Of a DNA stretch of 64,000 nucleotides, positions 13,772-27,500 are shown piece by piece. Each line of letters opens with the position of its first letter. The first letter of the stretch is position 1. Made by a program: the position numbers and the translations under genes. The notes under the pieces were generated by a model, which worked only from the letters and a program-made list of their open reading frames with translations, made no database searches and was not told where the DNA came from. Source of the DNA: Podospora pseudoanserina (taxonomy: Eukaryota; Ascomycota; Sordariomycetes; Sordariales; Podosporaceae). Where the stretch lies: contig NC_085925.1 in assembly GCF_035222485.1 (NCBI RefSeq), positions 930,001-994,000 of the forward strand. The letters are read 5' to 3'.

Positions 13772-16065
13772 CCCTTCTTTCGCGGGGCGACCGTTTTACG
13801 CTTCCCCAAATGCCGGAACCGAATGGTTGACGTTTTGTGAGATATCAGATTTTGTTTCTTTTGGTACCTACAGATGAAGATATGCCAACGAAGAAAAGAA
13901 TGAAACGCCACCAACATCAACTCAATGAAAGAAAAAGAACATTGCATTTTCAATCAAGCCCTCGGAAATGACGTTTATTCCGGAACGGAACGGCCCATTT
14001 AGATAGAATGTGTGTATTCGCTCAGTCTGGTAGTTGATTCCTTCACCGAAAACCCGGCGCAAACTCCCCTTTACGATCAACAATCCCACCCAAACACACA
14101 CACACACATACATACCGGGCGGGAGAAAAACCCCCCATGATTTCCCCTCTATTTGTGTGTTACCATCATGGTTGATGTTACCCAAAGCCCGAAGCCTCAC
14201 TCGCGGATCCTCGGATTCCGAGGTCTGGATATTCATTTCAGTATCACATCATCTCTTCTTTCTTCACTCTCATCATCAAAAGCGGTCAGGGAAATGCAAA
14301 CAGATAGATAGATGGGTGGGTGGTTGGGTGGGTGGTGCTTGTGCAGCATGACATCTGCCTCACCCACCACCAACCCACACCACCACCACCAGGACACACT
14401 TGATGATGTTGCTGCCTCCATGCTGACATACACCACGCCCATCCCTCTCCCAGTAGTTTTCGGACCCGTCTCGCTGGAACTAATCCCCCCATTATCCCTT
14501 ACCAGCGCCTATAACAACCAATGATTTCATCTCTCAACCCTCTTTGTCGCTGCGTCAAAAAGGCGGAGTGTGAAAACCAGGTCGTCACCGACCTTCTGTC
14601 TTTCTTTCCCATTATTGTTTTAGGGCTGACGGTAGGTCCTGAACATCAACTTCACTATCAAGTCATCAAGAGAGAGAATCGCCGACTCGGGGTCCCCCTT
14701 TCGCTGTCTATTCCCCCGACAAAATGACACCGATACCTTACTCTGACATCTTTGGGGGCGAAAGGTCCCCCCCTTCCCCCCCCCAATCTCGCACCTCACA
14801 TTGCAGCCAACCTCGCATTTGTACCACCACCTCTCTCCTCCAGCATGGCGGAAGAAGAAGAATGCAACTTTATCAACGATATTCACAACCACCAGTGATG
14901 ACGACTAAAGATTCTTCTTACACCGCCCTTGTGAACCCCGGCCGGTTTGCAGATGTACATTGACGTTGAGTGTACGGTAGGCCCCCAATGCTACGACCTG
15001 CCTACCTGACATGCCAATCTTACTCACGTCCCCAACACCGGACCAACAGCGAAGGCATAACGGAGCATGGTAGGGCATATTCGGTTCGGTACCGCAGCGG
15101 TCGTAGGGCTGAGAGGTTCGGTCAGAGAAGGCTCCAAGCACAGGAGAGACGTTTCCCGGTGTTGACGAATGAAATCTCTTTTCTGCACGAGTGCCTAGGA
15201 AAACCTCGGATTCTGTTTCGCTTTTTGACAGCTTGGAAAACTCAATGAGGGGATTGGACCGCATGTTGCCTATCCAGGGGGCCAAAAGGAGCGGATAATG
15301 CCGTTCAATCTTTCGTGATATGATCGGACCTTGTGCGATACGCACTCCCCACAACAGCAGCAGCAAGCAGGTCTCACCTCACACCCTCAAAAAACCCAGC
15401 CCTGTGTATATTACCTTCCCGCAATCATGAACGCCATTGTCAGACGAGCGAGCACCCGTGGCCCTAGCTGCAGCTGCCCAGCCGGACCTACCTATCTCCA
15501 GGTTCCTTATTTCCCCCTCCGTTCTATCCTGTACTGCTGAGGGACCTACGATAGGCAAGCCAAGGCGGGAATAATGGCCACCATAGGGCTTGGAACGGAC
15601 AGGCTAGGGTACAGAAACGGAATCGGTGACTGGCCCATAAACGCGGCCGTCCTAACCCCCCCCAAAAAATTGGAGATGTTCTTCTGCAGTGTAATTGGCT
15701 GTGTGTGTGTGGGAGGGTAAGATTTTAGGTCCTTTGCTTCTTCGGAATCTTGCCCGCCCCGAGCTGCCATCGGAGGTTGTTGTTGTTATTGTTGTTGGTG
15801 GTGGTGGGTGCTCCCGCCCCCAGTATCCGCCCTCCAACGGTTCTTGACATGATAGATGGGTGAGGGTTGGATCCCTACCTGTATGGAGAGTTTCGGTTTC
15901 ATTTGGGGGATGTAAGGGGATGAGTGAGATGTAGGCGGCCGATGGATGGTGCTGTTAGGGTGCTGTTGGGGTGGTGATTGGTATGGATGATGGTTACGGT
16001 GAGTGGTGAGCGGATAGGATATGCAAGACACATCGAGACGGGAGGGAGGAAAGGATCCTCCATCA

Positions 16066-16085
16066 AATCAATCAATCAATCAATC
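16066..16085. repeat. (AATC)5 microsatellite
   Basis: Five perfect AATC units sit about 1.1 kb past the stop codon of the zinc-finger gene. A neutral simple repeat; no function is suggested. Confidence 0.9.
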
Positions 16086-17221
16086 TACAAGTCGATGCCC
16101 TTTCTTTCCCAAGGACTTTCCCACCCAGAGAAACCCCTCCACAGCTACTTGCTCAAGGTAACAATGAGCCCGAACCCAGATCCCACCCCATACCCAACCA
16201 TCAGACCGCCCAAGGCATAAAAAGCCTGCACTACATAGGTTCAGCTCGCTGTTGTCGCCTTGCCGGCAATTCCTCCAGTGTGGTATTCCTCCCCTACCAT
16301 CACCAATAATACGAACTGACTGCCTACTTACCTACCTTAAGGAACCCTCGGCATCGTGTTCAGTCCTCTATGCTCAAGTCCCTTTACACGGGTACCCCGG
16401 ATCAGCTCGTTGGTCCTTGGGTCCTTCACTCAACACCGTTGTGAGCGTGATAATCGAGGTCGAGTGATCCCCCAGCCCCGAACCGCATTCGCGGTAGGTA
16501 TTGCGCAAACAACCCGCATCCCGAGCCCAAACCTGCGCCGCAGCCCTTCCCTTTCCTTGGGATGATGTTTACTTTGCTTTTCGCTCCCCGAAACTCACCG
16601 GCTCCAACTAACCCAACTGTCATATGATCATGTTAGTGCCGATCTCAACTCGGCGTTTAAGCAAGGGCACTTTAACCCCATCACTCATCACCAACAACAA
16701 CAAGAGGCAAATCAGTTTGGTGCACTTCAATTCTCACTGCCGTCCAATTCTCGGCTTCTCCTCTTTCTATCTCCCCCCATGCTATAGCTCTTGAAAAAAA
16801 GACAAATCTTTCCACCCAAGCATATATACACTCATACAAATGACGAAAAGGAAACAATTGCAAGATGACCAAAAGACGTAATAGATGTCAACAGATAATC
16901 CCCTTGTTTGCTCCCAAAAAAAAAAAAACCACCGTGAAGTAGTACAAAGCATTCCTCCTCCCAGTAATGTTCTAAACATTTCCCCTCCCAAAATCCCAAC
17001 CCCATGTTCTTATGAGATACATTATTCGTACAAGTCGCGCTCCAAAAAAAAAAACTCAACTCGCGAGACAAAGGAAAGGAATGAAAAAAAACACAAAATG
17101 CCACCAACCACCACCCAGCTTCCCAAATCCCGAGGCGCCTTTGGTATCTAATATAATTCCATCACAAATACAATCCTGAAGCATAAGATATAAAATATAA
17201 GAAAGTGTCGAGCGAGTTCAA

Positions 17222-18556
17222 TCACCTCCCCCAAGGATGAACCTGAGAGTGGTGATGCTCATCCCTCCTCATCGTCGGCTGCATCGACCCCAAAACAGAA
17301 GTGCTGCACAGCGGAGGGATAGCCATGGGCGGCAACCCCCCCGGTGGCGGGATCATGTGCCCCATGGCGGGTCCCATCCCCCGGTTGTGATGCATGCTGC
17401 TCGGATCAAAGCTCTCCGCCCGAAGGTCCAGAGTCCCAATGTCAAAACGCTTGGAGCAGCCGTCTTCCATGTGTCTGTTCGAAACTACAGTTAGCTATTG
17501 TTTTTTGAAGGGAGGTAAAAGTCAAAGGGAAACCAACCTCCTAAGGGTATCCTTCCTGGCAAACATCCTCGAGCAGTAATCGCACTTGTGGTTCCGCTCC
17601 TTCATGTGCACGCTCTGGTGGTGGCGCTGGAGATCCGTCTTGCGCACAAACTTCTTGTTGCAGTCCGTCACCTGGCAGGGGAAGGGATACTCCCTCTTCT
17701 CGTCGTGCGTCTCCATGTGCGCTTTGAAGTTGTAGCTGCGGCTGAACATCTTGCCGCACCCCTTGACCTCGCAGACAAAGTTGGCCTCCTCCTTGGTCGT
17801 CAGCCGGCGGGGCGCCCTTCGTGGCCGCTGGACCCGGAACTGTCGCTTGGCGTCGTACATGAAGCTCGAGGCCTGTGGCCCGCTGGCCGCCCCCGGGTAG
17901 AACTGGTCTGGCTCTACTGGGTGGTAGTCGGGCTTGTGCCAGGTGGCCGAGGATCCGCTGTCGGAAAGATAGCCGGCTGAGCTGCCCGTGTAGGGACCGT
18001 TGTCCGAAGGGAACGAGGTGTGAACAGATCGGGGTGATGGGTACTGGGACGCCTCCATGTGGCCGTACTCGGAAGGGGTGCCCTCCATCTTGACCCGGGG
18101 TGTCATGGAGCCGGGCACGGAAGTGGCGGGAGTGTAAGGCATGGACCTGGGCTGGATGGCAGGTGATCGGGGGGCAGAGCCAGTCGGTGGAGGAGTCGAC
18201 GAGTGGATCGAGTGGGCGTGGCTAGGGTGGGAGTGGTAGACGTCGTGGCCGTATGAGTAGCTGTTGAAGCTCTCATACTCTGAGGAGAGGATGCTAGGCA
18301 TGCTGGAGGCAGAAGACATGGGATGGTGGATGACGGTGTTGTCCCAAGATTGGCTCATCGAGTCGAGTGGTGGCAGTGAGTTGTCAGTGTCCATGGGAGG
18401 GGTCACGGCGCAGGACGGCTCCCCATATAACGACGAGATCTTGTACTGTTGCTCAAGTCCAGGTGATGGGTAGTCGAGCGAGGACCTCTCTGAAGGGCAG
18501 TAGGTGTGCGCTGGGGTGGATGGCGACCTGGTGAGAGCAGGCGGTGTGAGATCCAT
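17222..18556 (-). CDS. Three-finger C2H2 transcription factor
   Basis: A probable DNA-binding transcription factor of 423 residues in two exons, 18556-17538 and 17474-17222. The intron is 63 nt, has a GCTAAC branch site and ends AACAG, but its donor is the weak GTTGGT. The join restores KDTLRR|HMEDGCSKRFDIGTLDLR. The N-terminal 240 residues are rich in S, P, T and Y, typical of a fungal regulatory region. The fingers are C262-x4-C267-x12-H280-x3-H284, C294-x4-C299-x12-H312-x4-H317 and C325-x2-C328-x12-H341-x4-C346. The third is therefore C2HC and is split by the intron. A basic stretch (RPRRAPRR) sits just before the fingers. The start ATG has a good context (accATGG). The gene stands alone between very large non-coding flanks, a layout often seen for developmental regulators. 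I cannot assign an orthologue name. Confidence 0.9.
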
Positions 18557-21500
18557 GGTTGGTGGTTGAGGCTGGGTGCCTTGGGTCTATTTATTGAGGT
18601 AGGTGGTGGTGGTGGTGGTGGTTGGTGCGTGTGTGCACAGCACCTGTGAGTAAGATAGGGGGGGTAAGAAGGATGACGATGTTTGTTGGAAGCGGCCAGG
18701 GGATGCTCGCCCAGTCAGACGTTCTCGAGTCCGATTGGTGTTCAAACACGTCGAGGTACTGAATCGAGTAGGAGGGGGAGGCAGGCCAGATATAGGGAAA
18801 GACCGAGAAGGGCACAGGTCTTGATTTGCGAGACCACTTTCAGGTGCGTGCGAACAGGCAAAGCATGAACAAGAAGGCTCTTCACTTGTTGAGATGCTAT
18901 TCCATAAATCTGAGGCAGGCTGTGGGAGCAAAAGCTGGGTGTGTCTGGACGAGGCAGACAACCAGGGTATCTTATAACATTTGCAGATGTGGAAGAACAA
19001 GGTTGCCTGCCTGGCTAATAAAAGAGCGTGCCCATGTTCGTCCAGACGCGCTTCTCGTTGAAGATGTGCGGGTTCCCTTCATGGTGCTGAACCTGACCAG
19101 GGGTCAAGGGGGGGTGTGCCTCGAGAGACGCACAACAGAGACTGGGGGCGTCCCTGGGGTAGGAGAGAGAGAAGGATTTTGGGGGTGGGTTCAGGTCCAA
19201 CGAGCACCCCCTGCTCGCAAAAGAGACAAAAGTGACATGGGGAACAAGGCTGGCGGGCACCAGCCGGAAAGGGCAAGATCTGACTGAACAGGCCATTGTA
19301 CTAGATGTTGGGTGTGGCAGGGCAACTCTGTCCAGGGGCTGTCGACTGTGAGGTGTGGGAGGGGCAGGTCCCAACTCGGGAAGAAGAGAGGTGGTGACAT
19401 GGAAAAATAGCAACGCTACACCGGTTTGGGAACGTCTGCGTATCAAGGGTCACAGGGAGTCTAAAAGTAGCGTAGCGGCCAGGATAAGGTGATGAGCAGA
19501 CACTCGACCTGCAGACAACAGGCACCTCGTTTGAGCTGTTGGAACCCCGTTTCCAGCTCTGGGTGGGGAACGTTTTGGCTCTCCTGCGGGGGCCATCGAC
19601 AGGGCTGTTGGCAGTCACACCGGAGCAGGCGGGCAAGAGTTGCTTTTTGGCAAGCTGTTGGTGCGAGCGTTCCCTGCCAGACCACTCGGCGACCGGGACG
19701 GGGAAGCGGGAGACCGCGCCAACGCCCTCGGGAGCGAGGGGGGAACAGCTATGCCATCTTCACAGTGCTACTTTGCTGCTGCGTAAAGGCCGAGGTCGAG
19801 ACGGTCCCGAATCATGCTGGGCTGGCTGTCTGTATGGTTTTCCCCAGACCTGCTTGTGTGGACATGCACTGACATGCTCGCAGAGTTGGCGGACAGAGCG
19901 GCAGGGTCACGGCAACAAGACATCGCCGTGGAGATCGAGGGCGCGGAATCCGGGGAGCAACTCTGTCTTTGCTGAAGGACGGGAGAGTCGGCGACCCAAG
20001 AGAAGGGGTCGAGGGGACGGGAGAGGGCCAGGTGGGCGCGGTTGGTTGCACCCAGACCACGCAGCCCGTGCAGTGCAGACACGGGGTCGGTACGGTGCTG
20101 CAGGTGTAATTTCTTCAGTGGTTCCAAGTACCGTGGCTGTAGTAGATGTCTCAAGCGCTTGCGCCTGTTTTTTGCGCGCTGAGGAGCCTCTGAGTGGCCG
20201 GCAGACAAACGGAGCGCGATTGCTCTGCGAATTGCAACCAAACTTCATGATGGGACCTTTTGGGACCTGGAACCAACATGACTTTCGGCCCCCCGGCATT
20301 TGGAGCTATTGCTGCTGTTGGACGGTAGTTGAGTTGGTGGTGGTGATACCGTGATAGCGTTATCCTCCTCCTCCTCTTTTTCTTCTTCGGCGCAAACTCG
20401 CCCCCATGGAGTAAAGCCAGGCCAGCGAAGGATTCGGAGATGGACAGTGGACGCCGAACACCAAAAAGCCCGTCGGGGCTCTCATGATCCAAAAGGACCT
20501 TTGATAATCTGTGATAATGCAAATGCAGTGAGCAGCGAGCAGTGAGCAGCGAGTGGGAGCCGTGAGCAGACCAATGGGATCAAAAAGACAGTGCAGATAG
20601 ATTTGAAGAACAAAACGGTCAGCCAAGAGTGTGGTGAGAAAACGGATAATCGGCCATATGCCGGCCCCCAAACTTGATCAGGTCTAGGTTAGGCGATGGC
20701 CCTTGTAATAATTAAGGCTAGGAAGTGGAGGATCTTGCGGGATTGCGTGGTTCGCGACCCACTGATATCCGCTCTTTCGCGCTCTGATTTCTGAATTCGT
20801 AGCTCGGTGACTGAATAATAGAATAAAATGATGCTGTGAGGAAGCATGTCATGGAGTGTCAGTGTCGATGGGTAGAAGCAGCAGCGGGATGAACGGTCGG
20901 ACGGCTGCCGAGTGGAAATCGACATCTGTAAGGCGCAGTGAGAGATCGGGGCCCGGGGAAACGAGTGGATCGGCTGCGTACCCGTCCGAACGCGAGGCTG
21001 TGATTGGGCCGTGCGTACGAGCCACAATGCGAGTGCTGTGATGTGTATCGTCTCTATCCTTACTAAAATTGCCTGGTGCCAGTAGGTCCGTAGCAGCCCC
21101 GTACACAGCCCAGCGAGATGTGCCCTAATAACTAACAGCCAGTAATAAACAGCGCTCTCTACTATATCCGCGATGTCGTGATATCCGACATTGGATCTCC
21201 CAGCGCCGTTCGTTCGCCAGCGGAAACAATGGGTGCTCCCGCTGCCGAAATGCCACCCCGCGGCGGTGAGTCTGGAGACATGTCTATTCGACGCAGGATA
21301 TTCTAAAGGTAGTACGGCAGCCAGGCTTATGGTAACAGCACATGCGCATGGCGTCTCTCCATTGCCTGTCTTATCTCGTCCGACTTTGTCAGAATTCCCA
21401 TGAATTACCGGGCAGACAGTCGATCCGAGAGATGCGATGCAGCGCTGCCCCACCCTCCATCACAGCCCAGTAAAGTCTCCAGGCGAGCCAGGCAACAACA

Positions 21501-24500
21501 ATTCTCTCAGTCAGGACTGCAGCAGAGGGTAGCACCGGCCTGCGTCATCTTACGAGCCTTCCAATGCGAGCCTTGAATTCCAGCGACACGGTATCGGTGA
21601 GCCTTTCTGTTCTCTCAGTGTGAGTGTGTGCTGCACGACGACATGGCTCCGTTTTGCTGCTGTCTCGCCTGTCGTCGCCGTTTCTGGATGGTCACACGCG
21701 TCAGCTTCTTGCTCTTGAGTCCTTTTTGGGGTCCAGTCCAAGAGTCAACGACCGGACTGATGGGTACGGAGTAAAGGTGACCGTTGCCCTGCCGAAAGCC
21801 CATGCATGTGCCAGGTGGGTGCCCAAAAAGATGGGAAAAAAACCCACCGACTTGGAAATTACAGCGTTGTGCTTTTACGCATATCACCCTTTTCCGCGCA
21901 TCAATTCACCCTGCCCCGCACACCTACCTGACGCCAGCTGTTGTCTCCCATGGCGGAATGCCGGATAATGCCATCACGAACAACCCGCTTCCAGGCAAAC
22001 CGTGGGTTTCGTTAATGAGGTTTGCCGGCTCAGCCACGGACGTGGCCCATCTCTGTGTATGTTAAACGTGGGGGAGGGGAAGAAGGGAAACGAGAAAGCA
22101 GGATTGCTAGGCCTGGTGGTGGATCTGAAACACGGCATTCTTCTGTACAGTTTGTAAGCGTCGTTGCGGCGCTGCAGGCTTGACTCCCGTCGAGAAAGCC
22201 AGGGGAGCATCGCAAATCAAGGTGATGCCATGGGCGCGCCGAGACCGCCAAGATCTCGGGGAGCAGAGACCAGCACTGGGGGAACCGGTGGTGTGGAGGA
22301 CGGCCGCTGCTGAGTGGTCGCCCAGAGAGGACCACGAGCTGCAGTACCTTTGCGGTGGAAGGATTCCAGAGCCTTTTGGCTGTGCGTGGTTGGATATCCA
22401 AAATTGGGTGGCCTTTTATGCAAGAACACTCGGTCTTTGAAACAATTCGAATCCTCCAAGCCCTCCTCCGATGACTTGCTTAACCGGACAAGCCAGGAGA
22501 GAAAGCTTTGAGAGAAGCAGACAGACATGCGAGCGCATAGCACATGATGCAGGGGGCTTTCTGGAATCAACAACTGCATCGCGGAGCCAAACAGCTCTAC
22601 GAGCATGTATTGTACGAGGGCAGTGGAGGGATCTCGTTGCCATGTGTGATTCCATCGTATTAGGCCGGTGAGAGACAGTCGGACCGTCAGCGTGACGGGC
22701 GTTCCCGCTGTCTCCAATTGGGAAGGGCCCCGAGAACGCCGACGCGGCACAACCGGAAGTGTCTTGGCAGGGCCATCAAGGTCGGTGCTTCCCCCGGCTC
22801 CCGTGGAACCTTGCAGCGAACTAGTGATCGGTGGCTTGTAGTGGTTTACGGAGGGCATCATCAAGATGGAGATTTTGTTTTTGCAATGATGATGGTGGAC
22901 GGCGTTGCAGCTGAGTAAAGAGCCGCCACCATCTCACACCTCGGCTTGCTTCCAGGTGTCAAAGACAAGAATCACGACATCTGACCTTGTCTAGTTTGCG
23001 GAGGATGAACAAGACATTGACGACGACAGGCAACCCCTGTGAAGATCTTCGAGATAGGGAAAGCAAAGGCCCACCGATCTCCACGCCCCGCTTCCCCGGT
23101 TTACGGCGCCTGGACCAACCTGCCTAAGCAGCATGACCAACCGCATTCTAAGCATTCAAAGTGGAATATGGCCTGATGCTCATTGAGGCATTTGCGCTTA
23201 CGCCTGGTGAGCATTGACTAAAAGAGCCAGATACAAGTTTGGGGGCCAGGATGATGGTGAAATTGCGCTACTAGCACTAGGGTTACTGGCAGTTGAATGC
23301 CCTTACATACCGTTGGCACACTTACACCATTAGCTCTTCCCGTTTTCTGCCATCAGGTTCAGGTTCGATATCGCTGCTCTCTTCTCGTCCCTCGTGGCAA
23401 TATCCATTGGGCCACGCGGTGCCTCAGCACTCTAAATCCTACAACTCGTTCGACGGCACTCTCCTCCCTGTGGCCATCGGCAGGCAGGATTTCCAGATTT
23501 GCCCAGGTGCGGCCGGTTGGTTCAATGCGACTCAGGAGAGAAACGTCCCGTCGCAATCGAAGGATTCTCCGGTTGGTCTAGAAGCGCGGACGCAACGCTG
23601 CGCAGACCAAGACGATAAGAGGGGATACCAAACAGGATGCGGTTACGAACTACGACGGTTGGGAGGGTTTCCGTATTCAACTGACAAGCAGCAGGACGAT
23701 ATCGCCGTCATAAATGACCATCTTCACTAGTGCTAGTTGTGGCTTTTGATCGAGTCTGGCAGGCTGCTGACTGGCTTGTTGGTTCTCTATCAGATGTCTC
23801 CTTTCGATACCGGCGAACGACGGGAAAGCCAGACAGCTGGGACAACCTGAGTAAGGGACCAAGACATGTCTGACCACCATTTGGGAAAATGGTAGCCGTG
23901 ACACAAGACCTCGATTGGGCAGAACCGGGCAGGGCCAAGGCTGGCCTTCGTTGGTGAGATCAGCACTTGTCGTGATGCTTTAGCTAAGCAAAACACTTAG
24001 GGTTGCGAAGAAACGTCCGAAACGGAGATTTCGAAGATATTGTGGATGACAGCTGGGGCGAACAGTCCCGTCTTGTCACCCTCACTAAGGCCCATTCGAG
24101 AAAAGACACCGTTTCGGTGGAGTCGTGTGACCGAGTAACGGTGAGCATTCGGAGAACAGTCAGGAGATGAATTATTACACCAGGTCCGATATCTCGAAAC
24201 AGTGTTTTCGGAGTTACCGTCAGCAACAAGAGAATGATGATCTGACGATACTGGTCCCCCACGGTGAGACGACAGACGCTAACAACCTGACATCTGAGGT
24301 GAGGTGAGGTGCAGTGCAGCGATACACCATCGCCGATTTACCCTCAGCATTCTCCACCAGCATCAGCATCAGAATCAGCACCGGCGCCATCACCAATCCT
24401 GTGTCTTCGGTTCCTGGTTTCATCTTCGTCCCAAGTCCAGCTGGTGGAATGATCCGAGCTTCCAGGGCCCAGATAGAGAAACACAGAAAGCACAGCCATC

Positions 24501-27500
24501 CCGCAAGGCAAAGACCGGCTATCGGCGTCCCTCGCCGCAGTCTTGTGCAAGGTACGGGGACCTGGTGAAGATGAAAAGAAGCGAGCAATCAAGCGCGATG
24601 AAGCGAGCAAGCGCAGCATCTAATCTTGATCTGGAAGGATTGACAAGCGCAAGGTGTGCACACACCACCACTAGCCATCGCCAACAACCGTTCGTGATGA
24701 TGCGACTGAACCGAGAGCCGATTACGCAACGGCTAAAGAATCACGGCATTTCCCATAAATTCAGCGCGCTAAACGTGGTGGTCAACAAAAAGTCCAAGCA
24801 GCAGCATATTCCTATTCCGAATGACTGCTTCAGGTTTGCTTGCATATGCAGGCTTGATTTAGGGCTGAGAAGTTTCTTGCTTCTGAGGTCATATGGGGTA
24901 CCATTCACTTTTCCTAAAACGAGCAATGCTCTCAACTTCTCTTGGGAGTGCTTGTGTTCTCCAAAAATCTGCAAGAGGGGGCGTGTGTGTGGTGGTCTTT
25001 GTTGGAGTAAGACACACACCAAGACGAACGGTGGGGGTTGTTCACCCAGCCAGCCCAGCAAGGGTGCATCACAGTCAATCAACTTGAAGCACAGACATTT
25101 GAGAAGCACGAGCCACGAAGCCAAGACCAGAAATAGGCGCCCTCGAATCAGATGCCGAGATATTTTTGGGATACAAGCTCCAAACTGCAACCCTGAACCA
25201 ACAGCACATCACCAATTTGTTGCGAACGTCCATAACGGGATTTGATGCGGGGGGGCCAGCAAAAGTGCAGGTTTGTGAGGAGTAAAATCCTCACAGATTG
25301 AGTTGATCTGCCTCAAATTAACTTGTGGCTGAATATAGTTGACAAGTCCCCAAAAATCGCGTCTTGAAACACACACTGACTGCAGCTTTGAATGCACATA
25401 CATGATGCAAGTTCATTCTTGGCTTTGACCTTGACCTCGGACTGCTTGACCCAAGGCAATGGTCGCACGAGTAGGATTCAATCTCTCATTTCATATTGCT
25501 CTCTCATCGGATGGACAGAGATGGCGACTCTTGCATTGCTACCAGACAATTATTGGACAGCGACAATGAGCCAGGGACGGAGGCGGGTGGGTGGTTCATT
25601 CATTGAGATCATCACGATTTTACAGATTGGGAAACAAGAAAAGCGCGTGTGTTTGGTGTATGTTGGATTTGTGTGTGAACCCCAAACCACAGATCGTACA
25701 CACACACACATTCTCTCATCAAATCTCAGATTGACCCCATGATTGCGTTATTCCTTCGTTCCGCACCACCACCACCCACCACCACCACCATCATTGTTGC
25801 CAGTTTGAACCCGATAACTTGCATCTCACCATCAGTCAATACTCATTTTCCTCCAGCAACAACACCCTACCCCTTCCCCCCTCCCCTCCCAAAAAAACAG
25901 CTACCTCAACCCCCGTCGCAAACACTACCCGCAACGGTGACATTCAAATCGTATATCTGAAGCCCATCCATACGTCGTCGTTCAACAAACTCCCATCCCA
26001 AACCTCCTAATCCCACCCCCTCTTATGGCATGTAAGGTATCCACTCAAAACCGAGCACTCGCAAGCCACGCTCTAAAAGTCCCCCAGCAGCAGCAGCAGC
26101 CTTGCGCACCAGAAAAATAAAAATAAAAAAAATCCAATTTTCTGATTGGCGAGCTCGTTAAACTTTCTCACTCGCTTTTATTTTATCCCTGCTGTCTGGT
26201 TTTGAACGATGCTACGCTGTTGTTTTTCACCGGTGCCGCGGCTTGTTAGGTGTGGAGATTTCTTGGCCCCCACCCCCAACTGGGGTGGGTTGTTGGAGAT
26301 ACAACATACCCTACGGGCGAAGGAGAGACAAGAGATCGTATATCGTAAAGCATAGGTGTGTAGTGTAGGCGGTGTTTTTGGGAGGTAAGGTAGGCAGTGT
26401 AACCTCACACGGGGGGGAGAGGGGCTCATGGTGTGGCATTCACCTACTTCGTTGCAAGTATGGCACTTTCAGGATGGAAGGTTGACTGACGGTGATGTAC
26501 CCAAGGTAGATAGGTCCTGCCCGTCTGCAGTTTTGATAATTGTGGGCTGCAGTATGCGAGTGCTGTGTGCCCCGGCCATATGGTCGCCACTCAGCCCTAA
26601 AACATTCTGTACATAACACACCTCGCCGGGCTGTTGTCATACCGCTACTGCTTGGTGGTGGTGGATAGGTCCAGAAAACTGGCTGCCTTGGACTAGACTC
26701 AGCTGTTGATACTGTCTATGATCTGACTTGCATCATTCATCACCACTTTCCACCACGCCGTGAGCAAGGAAACTAGTGCCGTTGCACGCTATACGCAGCA
26801 GCAGCAGCAGCAGCAGCGGGACGGGAAGGATTGCAAGAGAAAAGGATCCATTATTGCGTACCTGACTGCTGCGGCCAAGGTCACGGTTAACTCTACTGTA
26901 GGTCCACTCCCGCCAGCTTCCTTTGGCCCCCAACTCTTGATAGTGCTAGGTGCTGCATACCTACATCAAAAGAAAGCCGACGCTATCATCAAAGAAGGCA
27001 TTGCACCGAATGGCTTTGCAAGTGACAATATGACAGAGCTATGATTCTTGCATTCGATGTGGTGTTTTTTGGGGGAAGGGGAAGGGGTTTGCTATTTCGG
27101 ACCTCCTTCCATGTACCTATCTCTTACTGAACTCTTTGGCCCCCATTTTGGTCTGAAGAATTGATAACGAAAAGCCAAAAACTGCCTTGTCGATATCAAG
27201 AATTCCAAATCACTTATGCTACAGACTTGATTAGAGTGCAGAAAATAAGTGTCGATCCATGTGGTCCTCCTACGCCTGAGGATGAATGTTCGGTGTAGTT
27301 GAGGCTCGGTGTCGAACCGTGATGTTGTACCCATCTCGGCCGAAATCACCACCACCAACCAACCCCCAACCACCCCAAAAGTGCAACTTGAGGCTCTTGG
27401 ACACACATGCTATAGGAACAACAAAGGAAAATGTTTCATGTTTCAGGTTCTTCCCGCCATTGCATCACACACGAGCAGGTAGGTTCTTTGCACAGCCCAG

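Larger units (their letters stand above)
7564..17221. other. 9.7-kb gene-free stretch between convergent genes
   Basis: Both flanking genes end into this stretch (prp3 on plus, the zinc-finger gene on minus), so no known gene needs a promoter here. I found no recognisable protein, tRNA, rRNA or transposon. It contains simple repeats (CA-, GGT-, GTT- and AATC-type, a poly-T tract) and several GGTAGGTA/TACCTACC-like motifs (11344-11361, 13863-13870, 15486-15495, 16323-16342). The longest ATG-started ORF is 12808-13695 (295 codons). It matches nothing I know and has an irregular composition rich in C, W and H, so I do not call it a gene. Confidence 0.6.

Noticed and set aside
18587-19000. 137-codon frame upstream of and in frame with the C2H2 start
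   Set aside because: It has no ATG and ends in a stop 30 nt before the gene, so it is neither an extension nor a translatable uORF.
20689-21453. 254-codon minus-strand ORF
   Set aside because: Composition (many C, W, H, Y and isolated hydrophobics) is not like a real protein; no family recognised.
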